Part shown: positions 17,366 through 26,103 of the stretch, piece after piece
Position numbering within the stretch: the stretch's first letter is position 1
Layout of the letters: each line of letters starts with the position of its first letter
Source: Shewanella mangrovisoli
GTDB lineage: Bacteria; Pseudomonadota; Gammaproteobacteria; Enterobacterales; Shewanellaceae
Direction of reading: 5' to 3'
DNA: 64,000 nucleotides
Assembly (NCBI RefSeq): GCF_019457635.1
Contig: NZ_CP080412.1
Coordinates: 620,001-684,000 of the forward strand
Notes under the pieces: model-generated
The model's input: the letters and a program-made list of their open reading frames with translations, nothing else
Database searches by the model: none
Told to the model about the DNA's origin: nothing
Translations under genes and position numbers: made by a program

Positions 17366-17594
17366 CAGAAGTTCACCAACCCCTCGGAGTTGCCGCTGGG
17401 CGAATAGACAAATTGCGTGAGTCTTGCCATGGATGGCAAGCTAGCTTTCGCAGGTGCAGGGACGCATCCTTCGGAAGCGATAGCAAATTTGGCAATGAGC
17501 ACAAGGGGTTTTCAACTCCGTTGGGGCGTCTTGGAGCATCCAAGGAGGATAGGACGAGCAGTCCTCCTTGGTCGGGTGTGGGTTGAAGACCCAC
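17366..17594 (-). repeat. Structured multi-hairpin repeat, right copy (inverted)
   Basis: Read on the minus strand, this has the same plan as the copy at 14759-14997. The hairpins are GTGGGT-CTTCA-ACCCAC, a 10-bp stem CCAAGGAGGA/TCCTCCTTGG with a 12-base loop, and CTTGCCAT-CC-ATGGCAAG. It ends with GGTGAACTTCTG. Stems differ from the left copy but remain fully paired, so the structure and not the sequence is what is shared. Such elements appear to be dispersed in Shewanella genomes, where they are sometimes mis-annotated as short hypothetical proteins (from memory, not checked). Confidence 0.7.
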
Positions 17595-17691
17595 GACTTT
17601 AATCTTTTGCTTAAGCAAAAATAGCCTTTGGATAAGCAGATTTACAGAGTGGGTGTATCCACAAAATGTGAAATACGGCATGACGTATAAA

Positions 17692-17720
17692 ACAAAACCC
17701 CAGTAAAAACTGGGGTTTAT
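17692..17720 (-). terminator. Terminator of ubiD-fre
   Basis: Read on the minus strand, CCCCAG and CTGGGG pair around a 6-base loop and are followed by TTTTGTTTT, about 50 bases after the fre stop. Confidence 0.85.
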
Positions 17721-17772
17721 TGTTTGAGCCTAGGTTGGCAAAGGTTGGCCAGCCAAGCTACAAATCAACGCG

Positions 17773-18471
17773 TTATTTGATAAATGCGAAGGCATCGCCG
17801 TAGAGATGGGCTTCATCGACACCCATTTCGCGGAAGATTTCGCGGGCGGCGCCGACCATATCGAAACGACCTGCGATATAGATGTCATAGCCATTGAGGC
17901 TAATAAAATCTTGCTTGATTTGCGCGAGCAGGTTAGCGGTTTTACCTTGCCAGTTGGCTGGGGCTTCTTCCACCACGGGCACAAAGTGTAACCAAGGGTG
18001 AGCGTCGTGCCATTGGCGGGCGATGCTTTCGTAGTACATCGCATCTTGGGTGCGGCAACCCCAGTAGAGAGTGGTTTCGACCTGTTGGTCTAGGGCGATT
18101 TGTTGCTCGACAATACTCTTGATGTACGAGAAGCCTGTGCCACCAGCAATCAATAAACGTGGGCGCTGGCTGTCGTGGCGTAAATGGGCTTCGCCGCCTG
18201 GCGCTTCGATGTCGATATGCGTGCTATTACGCAATCTTTCAACCACTTGCATTGGATAGCTTTCGCTGACGGCCGCACCAATATGAAGCTCAATCACTTC
18301 GGCATTAGGGGCGGACGCGATAGAGAAGGGACGTTTATCTTTTTCACCCATCACAACACACAGGTATTGTCCCGCTTGAAACTCCAAGGGGGTATCGGGC
18401 TTTAACCACACCTGATACACGGCGTCGTTAAAGGGGGTTACTTTCTCTATCTTACAACGTATGGTTTTCAT
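17773..18471 (-). CDS. fre: NAD(P)H-flavin reductase Fre
   Basis: The product has 232 residues of the ferredoxin-NADP reductase superfamily, LuxG/Fre branch. The flavin-binding motif is RPFSIAS and the pyridine nucleotide motif is AGGTGFSY. It reduces free FMN or FAD with NAD(P)H in the cytoplasm. The true start is the ATG at 18471 behind AAGGAAG; the longer frame begins with a TTG. It lies downstream of ubiD in the same direction, the same pairing as in E. coli. UbiD needs the prenylated flavin cofactor, so the pairing is functionally sensible. Confidence 0.94.
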   Translation of the reverse strand: MKTIRCKIEKVTPFNDAVYQVWLKPDTPLEFQAGQYLCVVMGEKDKRPFSIASAPNAEVIELHIGAAVSESYPMQVVERLRNSTHIDIEAPGGEAHLRHDSQRPRLLIAGGTGFSYIKSIVEQQIALDQQVETTLYWGCRTQDAMYYESIARQWHDAHPWLHFVPVVEEAPANWQGKTANLLAQIKQDFISLNGYDIYIAGRFDMVGAAREIFREMGVDEAHLYGDAFAFIK

Positions 18472-18581
18472 CAAACTTCCTTTGCACCTTTCATCATTTG
18501 TTGTCGTTAGGTGTCACATTAAGGCCGTTGGCGGCCTATTCTCTTGGCTTAAGTGGGTACGAGAGTCGTGCTTAAGCTGAA

Positions 18582-20063
18582 TTATAGGGTTGGGCTGTCG
18601 TCTATGCCTAACTCATCCCAGATTGAGTCGATCTTTTGCTTAACCTTAGGATCCATCACAATCGGCGTGCCCCATTCGCGGTTGGTTTCGCCTTCCCACT
18701 TATTAGTGGCATCGAGACCCATTTTGGAGCCGAGGCCCGCCACGGGAGAGGCAAAGTCGAGGTAATCGATAGGCGTGTTATCGATCATTACCGTGTCGCG
18801 CTTAGGATCCATACGGGTGGTAATGGCCCAAATCACATCGTTCCAGTCGCGGCAATTCACATCGTCGTCGACCACCACAATAAACTTGGTATACATAAAT
18901 TGGCGCAGGAAGGACCAAGCGCCCATCATTACCCGTTTAGCATGGCCAGGATATTGTTTACGAATCGAGATCACCGCCATCCGATAGGAGCAACCTTCGG
19001 GCGGCAGGTAAAAATCAATAATTTCAGGATATTGCTTACGCAAAATCGGCACAAACACTTCGTTGAGTGCCACACCTAACATGGCGGGTTCATCCGGTGG
19101 ACGGCCTGTGTAGGTACTGTGGTAAATCGGATCCTTACGGTGGGTAATATGGGTCACGGTAAAGACGGGGAATTTATCCGTCTCGTTGTAGTAACCCGTG
19201 TGGTCGCCGTAGGGGCCTTCTTCGGCCATTTCGTCGGGGTCGATATAGCCTTCGAGGATGATCTCGCTGCTGGCGGGCACTTCTAAATCACAGCTCAATG
19301 CCTTGCAGACTTCGGTGCGCTCGCCGCGCAGCAATCCTGCGAAAGCGTATTCGCTCATGGCATCGGGCACTGGCGTTACCGCGCCTAAAATGGTCACAGG
19401 ATCAGAGCCTAAGGCAACCACCACTGGGTAACGCTCGCCGGGGAATTGCTCTTTAAAATCGGCAAAATCAAGCGCGCCACCACGGTGGGACAGCCAGCGC
19501 ATAATGAGTTTATTCTTGCCGAGCAACTGCTGACGATAGATCCCAAGGTTTTGGCGACTCTTACGCGGCCCTTTGGTGATAGTTAAGCCCCAAGTGACCA
19601 AAGGCGCGACATCGCCCGGCCAGCAATGCTGGATCGGCAGCTGAGTTAAATCGACCTCATCGCCAGTTTTTACCACTTGCTGACAGGCGGGATTACGCAC
19701 CGTCTTAGGCGGCATATTCAAGGCTTGCTTGAACATGGGGATTTTTGAAATCGCGTCTTTAAAGCCGCGTGGTGGCTCGGGTTCTTTTAAAAACGCCAGC
19801 AGCTCACCCACATCGCGCAGCGCGAGTGGATCTTCTTTGCCCAGCGCCATGGCGACGCGTTTGGGGGTACCAAAGAGGTTGGCCAGCACTGGCATTGAAT
19901 GATTGGTTGGATTTTCGAATAGGAGTGCAGGGCCTTTGGCGCGTAGAACGCGATCGGCGATCTCTGTCATTTCTAAATGAGGATCAACGGGGTAGCTAAT
20001 GCGTTTGAGTTCGCCATTGGCTTCCAGATGATCGATAAAGCTGCGTAAATCCTTAAAACTCAT
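18582..20063 (-). CDS. ubiD: UbiD, 3-octaprenyl-4-hydroxybenzoate decarboxylase
   Basis: The product has 493 residues with the full UbiD fold. Recognisable segments are [20 protein letters not shown], the prenyl-FMN/metal region [12 protein letters not shown], and the acidic active-site stretch ending [12 protein letters not shown]. It decarboxylates octaprenyl-hydroxybenzoate in ubiquinone synthesis using prenylated FMN made by UbiX. Length and N-terminus ([14 protein letters not shown]) match the enterobacterial enzyme. It is co-directional with fre, 110 bases away. The ribosome site is weak. Confidence 0.96.
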   Translation of the reverse strand: MSFKDLRSFIDHLEANGELKRISYPVDPHLEMTEIADRVLRAKGPALLFENPTNHSMPVLANLFGTPKRVAMALGKEDPLALRDVGELLAFLKEPEPPRGFKDAISKIPMFKQALNMPPKTVRNPACQQVVKTGDEVDLTQLPIQHCWPGDVAPLVTWGLTITKGPRKSRQNLGIYRQQLLGKNKLIMRWLSHRGGALDFADFKEQFPGERYPVVVALGSDPVTILGAVTPVPDAMSEYAFAGLLRGERTEVCKALSCDLEVPASSEIILEGYIDPDEMAEEGPYGDHTGYYNETDKFPVFTVTHITHRKDPIYHSTYTGRPPDEPAMLGVALNEVFVPILRKQYPEIIDFYLPPEGCSYRMAVISIRKQYPGHAKRVMMGAWSFLRQFMYTKFIVVVDDDVNCRDWNDVIWAITTRMDPKRDTVMIDNTPIDYLDFASPVAGLGSKMGLDATNKWEGETNREWGTPIVMDPKVKQKIDSIWDELGIDDSPTL

Positions 20064-20221
20064 GTGGAAATAGCCTCTGCAGTGGAAATCCGTGTGGCGC
20101 GCACTATAGCATTTTTCTGTTTTAGGGTTAACCTATTCAGTGATCTTCCAGCTTTGGAAGCGTAAAATGCTTGTCCTAGGTCGATGTTTATTTGACCAGT
20201 GCCCGGTATTTCGAGGTTTAT

Positions 20222-20992
20222 ATGACACTCTCTCCATGCCTTGTTAAAGATAAAAATCTTCAACTTCAATCAGTTTGCTTACCTAAGCCGGCTGAGCCTT
20301 GGCATAAAACAGGCTTCGCCTTGTCCTTACTGGGTGCCTTATTGATTTGCACCTTAGCCGTGCCGAATCTGGCGGCGGCGCGGGACCGCGGCAATGACCG
20401 CCATAGCGAGAGTCATGGTCGCCACGACAATCACTACAATAATCACCATAAACATGGTGATAGCCACCGCCACTATCGCCCTTATTACCGTCCTTATTAT
20501 CCTTGGGGATTGGGCTTAGGCATTGGCTTAGCGACGGGTTGGGGCACAGGTTGGAATCTTGGCTATGGTTGGAATGATAATGGCTGGAACGATTGGGGCT
20601 GGAATAGCGCGCGCTATTGGAACTCCCCCTATTCGGGCATAGGCTTGTCGATTCCTATGGCCTATGATGATACGCCAGTGGCGGTTTCACCCGCTGTGCG
20701 TGTCACAACGAGTATGCAATATTCGCCGAGCGAAGGCCGTATGGTGTCGAATATGCCAACCAATAGCGCGACTGTGATATCACAGACTGGAGCATCGACG
20801 GCGAGCGCATCAACAGCTTCGGCGGAGCAAATGGCCAATGTTCCCCGTGCACGGGCGGCGCGCAGTGTGTCGAGTCTGCCGAGCAATGCCAGAATAGTGC
20901 AACAGGATGGCCGTACCTTCTATGAGTGGCAAGGTACGCTTTACGCCTTCGATTGGAATAGCCAAACCTATCAAGAACAGTTAGTGAAGTAA
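20222..20992 (+). CDS. DUF6515-like secreted or envelope protein, His/Tyr/Trp-rich
   Basis: The product has 256 residues. After an N-terminal hydrophobic segment (ALSLLGALLICTLAVPNLAAA) come a His/Arg/Asp-rich low-complexity stretch and a Gly/Trp/Asn-rich stretch (GWNDNGWNDWGWN). The C-terminal domain ends in DGRTFYEWQGTLYAFDWNSQ, typical of DUF6515. The function is unknown. The low-complexity part could bind metal or associate with the outer membrane. The start at 20222 follows CGAGG; a longer frame would need a TTG at 20192. Confidence 0.75.
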   Translation: MTLSPCLVKDKNLQLQSVCLPKPAEPWHKTGFALSLLGALLICTLAVPNLAAARDRGNDRHSESHGRHDNHYNNHHKHGDSHRHYRPYYRPYYPWGLGLGIGLATGWGTGWNLGYGWNDNGWNDWGWNSARYWNSPYSGIGLSIPMAYDDTPVAVSPAVRVTTSMQYSPSEGRMVSNMPTNSATVISQTGASTASASTASAEQMANVPRARAARSVSSLPSNARIVQQDGRTFYEWQGTLYAFDWNSQTYQEQLVK

Positions 20993-21014
20993 TGTTGTTT
21001 TAGGCCTTATCGAC

Positions 21015-21043
21015 GGGAGCCCCGAGTGGGCTCCTATTTTTTT
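21015..21043 (+). terminator. Terminator of DUF6515-like gene
   Basis: The stem GGAGCCC/GGGCTCC is followed by TATTTTTTT. Confidence 0.88.
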
Positions 21044-21083
21044 CTTAGCCAGTTGTCGTTTTATAGAATCGCGGAGAAATCGT

Positions 21084-22295
21084 TTGCAAACAGTTCAGCC
21101 CCAGACTCAGGCTCAAAGCAGCGCGCTTTGGGTGTTACTCGCCTTGGCATTAGGCACCTTTGCCTTAGGCACCACAGAATTTGCCGCCATGACCTTAGTG
21201 CCTTATATCGCTAGCGATTTAAGTGTCGATGTCGCCCATGTGAGTTATGCCATCAGCGCCTATGCCCTTGGGGTGGTGGTGGGCTCGCCCATCATTATGG
21301 TGCTAGGGGTGAGGATTAAGCGGCGCACGCTGTTAATCGCCTTGGCCGCCATGATGGCGGTTGCCAATGGCTTAAGCGCCCTAGCGCCCAGCTTGAATTG
21401 GTTAGTGTTTTTCCGCTTTTTAAGTGGCTTGCCCCATGGAGCTTACTTTGGGGTGGCTATGTTACTGGCGGCGTCCTTAGTGCCTCCCGAGATGAAGGCT
21501 CGAGCGGTTTCTCGGGTGATTATCGGCTTAACCTTAGCCACTATCGTTGGCGTGCCCTTCGCGACTTGGATGGGGCAAACCGTCGGTTGGCGCTCTGGTA
21601 TCGGTATAGTGGCGATTATTGCCGCCGTTACCGCCGTGATGCTGTATTTCCTCGCGCCGAATGTCGCCGTACCGCAAAATGCCAGCCCGAAAAAAGAGCT
21701 GCAAACCCTAAAGAATCGCGAAGTTTGGCTCACGCTCGGTATTGCGGCTATCGGTTTTGGTGGGATTTTCTGTGTGTATACCTATCTGGCCGAGACGCTG
21801 ATCCAAGTCACCCAGGTCGAACCCTTTAAAATCCCGGTGATGATGGCAGTCTTTGGGATTGGCGCCACCTTAGGCACCTTAGTCTGTGGCTGGGCGGCGG
21901 ATAAGTCGGCGCTGGCGGCGGCATTTTGGTCGTTGGTGTTAAGCACCTTAGTGCTGGCGCTGTATCCGAGTTTGACGGGATCTTATTGGGCGTTGATGCC
22001 GATTGTATTCTTTGTGGGCTCGGGGATTGGTCTGGCTACCACAGTGCAGGCGCGATTAATGGACGTGGCCCCCGATGGGCAGGCCATGACCGGCGCTTTA
22101 GTACAATGTGCCTTTAACCTTGCCAATGCGATTGGCCCTTGGGTGGGCAGCTTAGTGATCTTATCTGGCCAAGGCATCGCCGCGACGGGCTATGCCGCAG
22201 CGCTGTTATCCCTCGGTGGTTTAGTTATGTGGTGGTTAACCCATAGGGAGAGCCGCCGAAGCAGTGCCCTGTGCACCGCTAATTGCATCGACTAA
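21084..22295 (+). CDS. MFS transporter, AraJ/SotB-like (DHA1)
   Basis: The product has 403 residues with 12 predicted helices. The N-terminal motif FALGTTEFAAMTLVP and the loop LGVRIKRRTLL are typical of the AraJ/SotB/PbuE-type DHA1 exporters, which expel drugs, sugars or purines. The exact substrate cannot be read. The start is a TTG at 21084 with GGAG seven bases upstream; no good ATG is available near the first helix. It stands alone, facing a convergent SDR gene. Confidence 0.9.
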   Translation: MQTVQPQTQAQSSALWVLLALALGTFALGTTEFAAMTLVPYIASDLSVDVAHVSYAISAYALGVVVGSPIIMVLGVRIKRRTLLIALAAMMAVANGLSALAPSLNWLVFFRFLSGLPHGAYFGVAMLLAASLVPPEMKARAVSRVIIGLTLATIVGVPFATWMGQTVGWRSGIGIVAIIAAVTAVMLYFLAPNVAVPQNASPKKELQTLKNREVWLTLGIAAIGFGGIFCVYTYLAETLIQVTQVEPFKIPVMMAVFGIGATLGTLVCGWAADKSALAAAFWSLVLSTLVLALYPSLTGSYWALMPIVFFVGSGIGLATTVQARLMDVAPDGQAMTGALVQCAFNLANAIGPWVGSLVILSGQGIAATGYAAALLSLGGLVMWWLTHRESRRSSALCTANCID

Positions 22296-22314
22296 GGGAT
22301 TGATTCAAAAAGAA

Positions 22315-22350
22315 TGGGCGGCCAAGGCAATTTGATGCCTTGGCCGCCCA
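22315..22350 (-). terminator. Strong terminator between MFS and SDR genes
   Basis: A perfect 14-bp stem GGGCGGCCAAGGCA/TGCCTTGGCCGCCC with a 6-base loop. The T-rich tail (TTCTTTTTG) is on the minus strand, so it chiefly ends the SDR/accB-like/aroQ transcript, and may also stop the convergent MFS gene. Confidence 0.88.
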
Positions 22351-22382
22351 TGTGTTTATCAGTAACTCGTCGTCTTAATCCG

Positions 22383-23060
22383 TTATCCCCGTTGAATGGT
22401 GATATCGGCGATATAACCATGTTCGGTGGCAAGCAACGCTTGTTTTAGCATGCCAGCGGCCTCATCAGCGGACATAAAGCTTGAGGTGTCTAGACTCTTA
22501 CCACTGCTTGGCCAAAAGCCGGTATCCATACCGCCGGGATAAACCGCAATCAACTTCATCGGACTCTGCTTGAGCTCCAAACGTACCGATTCGATAAAGC
22601 CCCGCACCGCCCATTTGGCGGCGCAGTAGGTCGACTCTCCCGCTTTGGCGGCGAGGGCGGCGGTGGACATCACGATCACGACCTTAACAGCTTGCTGTTT
22701 ATAGCGTTTCACTAATTCACGTACCAGCAGAATCGTTGAAGTGACATTGTTATTCAGCAGCGCTTGGATTTCACTCGTACCTTGGGTTTCCAGCGCACCG
22801 AAGTAACCACTGCCAGCGCAGTGAATAACCGTGTTGGGGGTATCGGTAAGGCCATCGAATAACGCTTCGACACTCGCCTCGTCCGCTAAATCGGCACTAA
22901 TGGCGCTGATGCTTTGATTCGAAAATGGGCTGAGGGCATTGGCCACGGTATGCAGGCGATTGGCATCGCGTCCCGTCAGTGTGAGTGCTTGGTTATCCTT
23001 GGCATATAGGGCGGCTAATGCCGCGCCTAAACCACTGCTTGCGCCAGTAATCAGTATCAT
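22383..23060 (-). CDS. Short-chain dehydrogenase/reductase
   Basis: The product is a 225-residue classical SDR. It has the cofactor motif TGASSGLG (residues 5-12), the NAG-equivalent CAGSG, the catalytic Ser in STAA, and Tyr/Lys in YCAAK. PGGMDTGFW follows. It reduces or oxidises an unidentified alcohol or carbonyl with NAD(P)H. AAGAGGTAAAG precedes the ATG. It lies 33 bases downstream of the AccB-like gene, so it is probably part of an aroQ-accB'-SDR transcript. Confidence 0.9.
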   Translation of the reverse strand: MILITGASSGLGAALAALYAKDNQALTLTGRDANRLHTVANALSPFSNQSISAISADLADEASVEALFDGLTDTPNTVIHCAGSGYFGALETQGTSEIQALLNNNVTSTILLVRELVKRYKQQAVKVVIVMSTAALAAKAGESTYCAAKWAVRGFIESVRLELKQSPMKLIAVYPGGMDTGFWPSSGKSLDTSSFMSADEAAGMLKQALLATEHGYIADITIQRG

Positions 23061-23093
23061 CTTTACCTCTTAGTGTTATCTGGACGTTTAGGC

Positions 23094-23543
23094 TTAGATC
23101 AGGGTGAACAGCGGCTGGTCGAAGGCGACATCGTCCCCATCTTTCACCCAAATGGCGCCGATTATGCCGTCACGCTCGGCCTCGATGGGATTTTGCATCC
23201 GCATGGCTTCGATAATGCAAAGCGTGTCGCCACGCGCCACCCTTTGGCCCACACGCACCAAGGGCGCCTCGGTTTGGCCTTGTGAAGCATGGAAGGTACC
23301 GACTATGGGCGATAGCTGCACAAAACCTTCAATCACAGGCAGGGCGTCACGGGTTTTGGCTGGCTTTGGCGTGAGTGCAGAAGAGGGCGCAGGATTGTGC
23401 GCCCTCTCAGGTGCGCTTGCGCTGTGCGGGTTGTATCGGGTGATGCGAATTGATTCTTCCCCTTCGGTAATCGCGAGTTCCGCAATCCCAGATTCCTGCA
23501 CCAATTCAATCAGCTTTTTGATCTTTCGAAGGTCAACCGCCAT
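23094..23543 (-). CDS. AccB-like protein lacking the biotinyl lysine
   Basis: The product has 149 residues and is clearly homologous to the biotin carboxyl carrier protein of acetyl-CoA carboxylase. It has the N-terminus LRKIKKLIELVQESGI, a Pro/Ala-rich linker, and a C-terminal biotinyl fold with a thumb (VGTFHASQGQ). The biotin acceptor motif EAMKM reads EAMRM; residue 115 is Arg, codon CGG. It cannot be biotinylated at the usual site. It has aroQ upstream as in the usual aroQ-accB-accC cluster, but accC is absent and an SDR follows. This looks like a diverged paralogue, either a non-biotinylated structural or regulatory subunit or a decaying duplicate. AGGGAGT precedes the start. Confidence 0.88.
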   Translation of the reverse strand: MAVDLRKIKKLIELVQESGIAELAITEGEESIRITRYNPHSASAPERAHNPAPSSALTPKPAKTRDALPVIEGFVQLSPIVGTFHASQGQTEAPLVRVGQRVARGDTLCIIEAMRMQNPIEAERDGIIGAIWVKDGDDVAFDQPLFTLI

Positions 23544-23576
23544 CGCTGCGACTCCCTGTGCTCACGCTAATCGCGT

Positions 23577-24011
23577 TTATGCCTTCAATCTCTTAATCGC
23601 CGCTGCGAGGGCAAACTCATAGCCTTGGGCGCCGAAACCACAAATCACCCCAATGGCCTTATCGGACAAATAGGAGTGGTGGCGGAAGGGCTCGCGGGCA
23701 TGGACATTGGATAAATGCACTTCAAAGAAGGGGATGTCCACCCCAAGTAGTGCGTCACGCAGGGCCACACTGGTGTGGGTAAAGGCTGCGGGATTGATAA
23801 TGATCATCTGCGCATCGGTGGCATGGATAGCGTTGATCAACTCAAATTCGGCATTCGATTGAATATGTTCAAGTTGTACGCCCGCCGTCTGCGCTTGTTC
23901 AGTTAACAGGGCAACAATATCGGCTAAGGTTTGATGACCGTAAACACTGGGCTCACGACGGCCAAGGAGGTTTAAATTAGGGCCATTGATGAGCAGAACT
24001 TTATGATTCAT
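23577..24011 (-). CDS. aroQ: Type II 3-dehydroquinate dehydratase AroQ
   Basis: The product has 144 residues. The N-terminal motif is [16 protein letters not shown], with the catalytic Tyr24 in [21 protein letters not shown] carries the catalytic His and the substrate-binding Arg. It converts 3-dehydroquinate to 3-dehydroshikimate in the shikimate pathway, as a dodecamer in the cytoplasm. AAAAGGAAAG precedes the ATG. It is followed at 33 bases by the AccB-like gene. Given that partner, this may be a second aroQ copy in the genome. Confidence 0.94.
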   Translation of the reverse strand: MNHKVLLINGPNLNLLGRREPSVYGHQTLADIVALLTEQAQTAGVQLEHIQSNAEFELINAIHATDAQMIIINPAAFTHTSVALRDALLGVDIPFFEVHLSNVHAREPFRHHSYLSDKAIGVICGFGAQGYEFALAAAIKRLKA

Positions 24012-24112
24012 TACGCTTTCCTTTTACGACATGCCTTAACGGGTTGAATGCCATTAACTTAACCTGTTCGGGCGGATTTTGCATTATGAATGTCACCGAG
24101 TTGTCGGCGGGG

Positions 24113-24526
24113 TTAATCAAACTTAATCTGTCGCATCGCCTTAGTGGCGCCGCGTTGTTTTTTTGCATCTAAGCGTTTGGTTTGGCTGCTTTTGGTCGCG
24201 CGGGTCGGAATGCGTTTTTTGGGCACTTCTGCCACGCTGGCAACTAGGGCGATAAATTGCTCCAAGGCGGTTTGCCGATTCGCCTCTTGGCTGCGACTCG
24301 CCTGACATTTGATAATGATTTTGCCGCTGGCGGTGATGCGATGATCGGCTTTTTGCAGCAGGCGCTGCTGATAAAACTCGGGTAAGGATGAGTTTCTGAT
24401 ATCAAAAATCAGCTGGGCGGCAGTGGAGACTTTATTGACATTTTGCCCGCCAGCGCCGCTGGAGCGGATAAATTGCCACTCGATTTCATTTTCCGGAAGT
24501 TCCACACGGTTTGAGATTTTTATCAT
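24113..24526 (-). CDS. arfB: ArfB (YaeJ) ribosome-rescue peptidyl-tRNA hydrolase
   Basis: The product has 137 residues of the class I release-factor fold, with the catalytic GGQ at residues 26-28 (RSSGAGGQNVNKV). A basic C-terminal tail (RATKSSQTKRLDAKKQRG) would enter the empty mRNA channel of a stalled ribosome. It lacks the codon-recognition domain of RF1/RF2. It releases peptides from non-stop ribosomes. Monocistronic. Confidence 0.94.
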   Translation of the reverse strand: MIKISNRVELPENEIEWQFIRSSGAGGQNVNKVSTAAQLIFDIRNSSLPEFYQQRLLQKADHRITASGKIIIKCQASRSQEANRQTALEQFIALVASVAEVPKKRIPTRATKSSQTKRLDAKKQRGATKAMRQIKFD

Positions 24527-24674
24527 GGCAGACTTAGGGTTTTGTCCAATTGCTTTGAGAAGCCAGCAATAACTGCTTATGGCTTTTCAATAGATTTGTT
24601 ATCATCGGCGCATTCTTGCTGGGTAGGCGTGTTTGCCCGTTTGCAAAATAGTGTTCTCGTTTCGGAGTGCCTTT

Positions 24675-25040
24675 ATGTTATGCCAAATCCCCGATATTGC
24701 TAAGGGTGTTATCAGTCTTTTCGCCAGTGGTCGACTCTCTTCAACCGATTATCGTACCCGTTTACAGCCGGCCATTAAGAGTTACCGCAAGGATTGGGGA
24801 CAAGTTTGCCTGTATATCGAGGCGGACGTCTTACTCGAAGGCTGGGAATTTGAGTCGCTAACGGGCAGCGGCGAAGTCCAACTTCCTAATTTTGAAGCCT
24901 TAGTATTTGTTGGTGGCCCAGATTGGGTGGGTAACGCCGTGCGCTTACTCGGCCCCTTTATGCAGGGCGAAGTGGCTTGGTTCCCTTTAGAACAAAAAGC
25001 CAAAGCCATCGACTGGATTGCGAAACGTTCAACTTTTTAA
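24675..25040 (+). CDS. SpoIIAA-like (STAS-related) small protein
   Basis: The product has 121 residues of the SpoIIAA-like family. The segment VCLYIEADVLLEGWEFES and the following alpha/beta pattern are typical. Members are small cytosolic proteins of unclear function, related to STAS anti-sigma antagonists. The start at 24675 has TCGGAG nine bases upstream; a longer frame reaching 24633 has no such site. A DUF3012 lipoprotein gene follows closely. Confidence 0.75.
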   Translation: MLCQIPDIAKGVISLFASGRLSSTDYRTRLQPAIKSYRKDWGQVCLYIEADVLLEGWEFESLTGSGEVQLPNFEALVFVGGPDWVGNAVRLLGPFMQGEVAWFPLEQKAKAIDWIAKRSTF

Positions 25041-25076
25041 CGGCCCATGGTGGGTATTACTTATAAGGAATTAACT

Positions 25077-25280
25077 ATGTCTTTGTTGAAAACTATGACT
25101 GCCAAACCGACCGCTAAATTAGGCGCTATCGCCCTAGTATTGGCCTTTACCGCAGGCTTAAGTGCCTGTGCGCCAGAGGTAGGTAGTGATGCTTGGTGTA
25201 AGCAAATGAAGGATAAACCTTCAGGTGATTGGACGGCGAACGAAGCTGCCGATTACGCTAAACACTGCGTGTTTAAGTAA
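25077..25280 (+). CDS. DUF3012 small lipoprotein
   Basis: The product has 67 residues: a lipoprotein signal (GLSAC) and then the short DUF3012 domain with two further cysteines (EVGSDAWCKQMKDKP and AKHCVF). The function is unknown. TAAGGAATTAAC precedes the ATG at 25077. It lies 36 bases after the SpoIIAA-like gene and may be co-transcribed with it. Confidence 0.85.
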   Translation: MSLLKTMTAKPTAKLGAIALVLAFTAGLSACAPEVGSDAWCKQMKDKPSGDWTANEAADYAKHCVFK

Positions 25281-25299
25281 GCTTTTCAAGCGAATAGTG

Positions 25300-25334
25300 T
25301 CACAGCTTGGCTTATTTTTAGTTGCAAGCTGTGA
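25300..25334 (+). terminator. Hairpin after DUF3012 gene
   Basis: A perfect 10-bp stem TCACAGCTTG/CAAGCTGTGA around a 15-base loop, 20 bases after the stop. It lacks a clear T tract, so termination is not certain. Confidence 0.45.
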
Positions 25335-25411
25335 ACTTATGCTTAAAATCCCTGTCTGAAGTTTGCACAAGCTATTGCTTAACAACCTACTGAATCGTCC
25401 AAAGGTGATAT

Positions 25412-25894
25412 TTGATTTCGACCGCCAAGCCATTCTTTAGCCGAATGGTGACCCTACTGATAGCCATTATCGTGCTGCAATTTGCGGGCGCGAATTTGGG
25501 TGCGCATCAGTTACATGCGGGTAATGGCGCCGAAGAAGCCGAAAATCATCCCCATCTCCAATTTAGTGCTCCCGTGACCACCTTAGCCCAATGTGTGGAT
25601 TGTGTGTGTGCCAATGAGCAGACTCCCGGATTCAGCGCCGAGCAGTTTGGCGAAGCCGCATTCAAGGCAGGTGTATCGACTGCCAGTGTTAGTGGTCATT
25701 CACATTTAGTGCAAACCACTGAAATTCAAAACTTTGATCTTTGCCTCGATTGCCAATGTCACGGCGGTCATGTGGCGTTGTTATCCCATACCGAGAGCCA
25801 AACGACTATCGCGTTTGAAACGGCTTATGTGCCAACGGATTTAGCCTATTTCCCACCCGATCAATTACCTAAGTACCGCCCTCCCATCGCTTAA
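25412..25894 (+). CDS. CzcI-like Cys/His-rich exported protein
   Basis: The product has 160 residues with an N-terminal membrane or signal segment (VTLLIAIIVLQFAGANLGA). Two Cys-rich clusters (CVDCVCANE and CLDCQCHGGH) and scattered His follow. No known enzyme fold is seen. Small periplasmic proteins of this kind (CzcI type) sit in front of czcCBA operons and are thought to modulate the metal efflux response. The start is a TTG with AAAGGTGAT upstream; an ATG 33 bases later is an alternative. It lies about 210 bases before the czcC-like gene. Confidence 0.6.
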   Translation: MISTAKPFFSRMVTLLIAIIVLQFAGANLGAHQLHAGNGAEEAENHPHLQFSAPVTTLAQCVDCVCANEQTPGFSAEQFGEAAFKAGVSTASVSGHSHLVQTTEIQNFDLCLDCQCHGGHVALLSHTESQTTIAFETAYVPTDLAYFPPDQLPKYRPPIA

Positions 25895-26103
25895 CCTTCA
25901 ATATCTGCTTATCGCTTCGTTATTGTGCGCCGCCATAAGCCTTTAATTTATCCCCAACGCATCGATGACTGGTCTAAAACGGCCATGGCTCGCGCTAGCG
26001 CTTTGAGCTTATTCGACATTTTACGCTTTTGGGGAGCATTCGATTGGTATTCACACGTCTCTTGTGTGGGGCCAGTCCTATTTAGATATTGTTAGGAATT
26101 GCG

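Larger units (their letters stand above)
17177..17772. other. Gene-free stretch between ATPase island and fre
   Basis: No coding gene is supported. It holds the ATPase promoter side, the right structured repeat (17366-17594), a 16-base palindrome of TTTTGCTT/AAGCAAAA at 17605-17620, and the fre terminator. A 102-codon open frame on the minus strand (17373-17681) is read through the repeat and is not counted as a gene. Confidence 0.6.

Noticed and set aside
17373..17681. 102-codon open frame on the minus strand read as a hypothetical protein
   Set aside because: It runs through the structured repeat and its hairpins. No ribosome site is seen, and the left copy of the same element does not keep the frame, so it is a repeat artefact.
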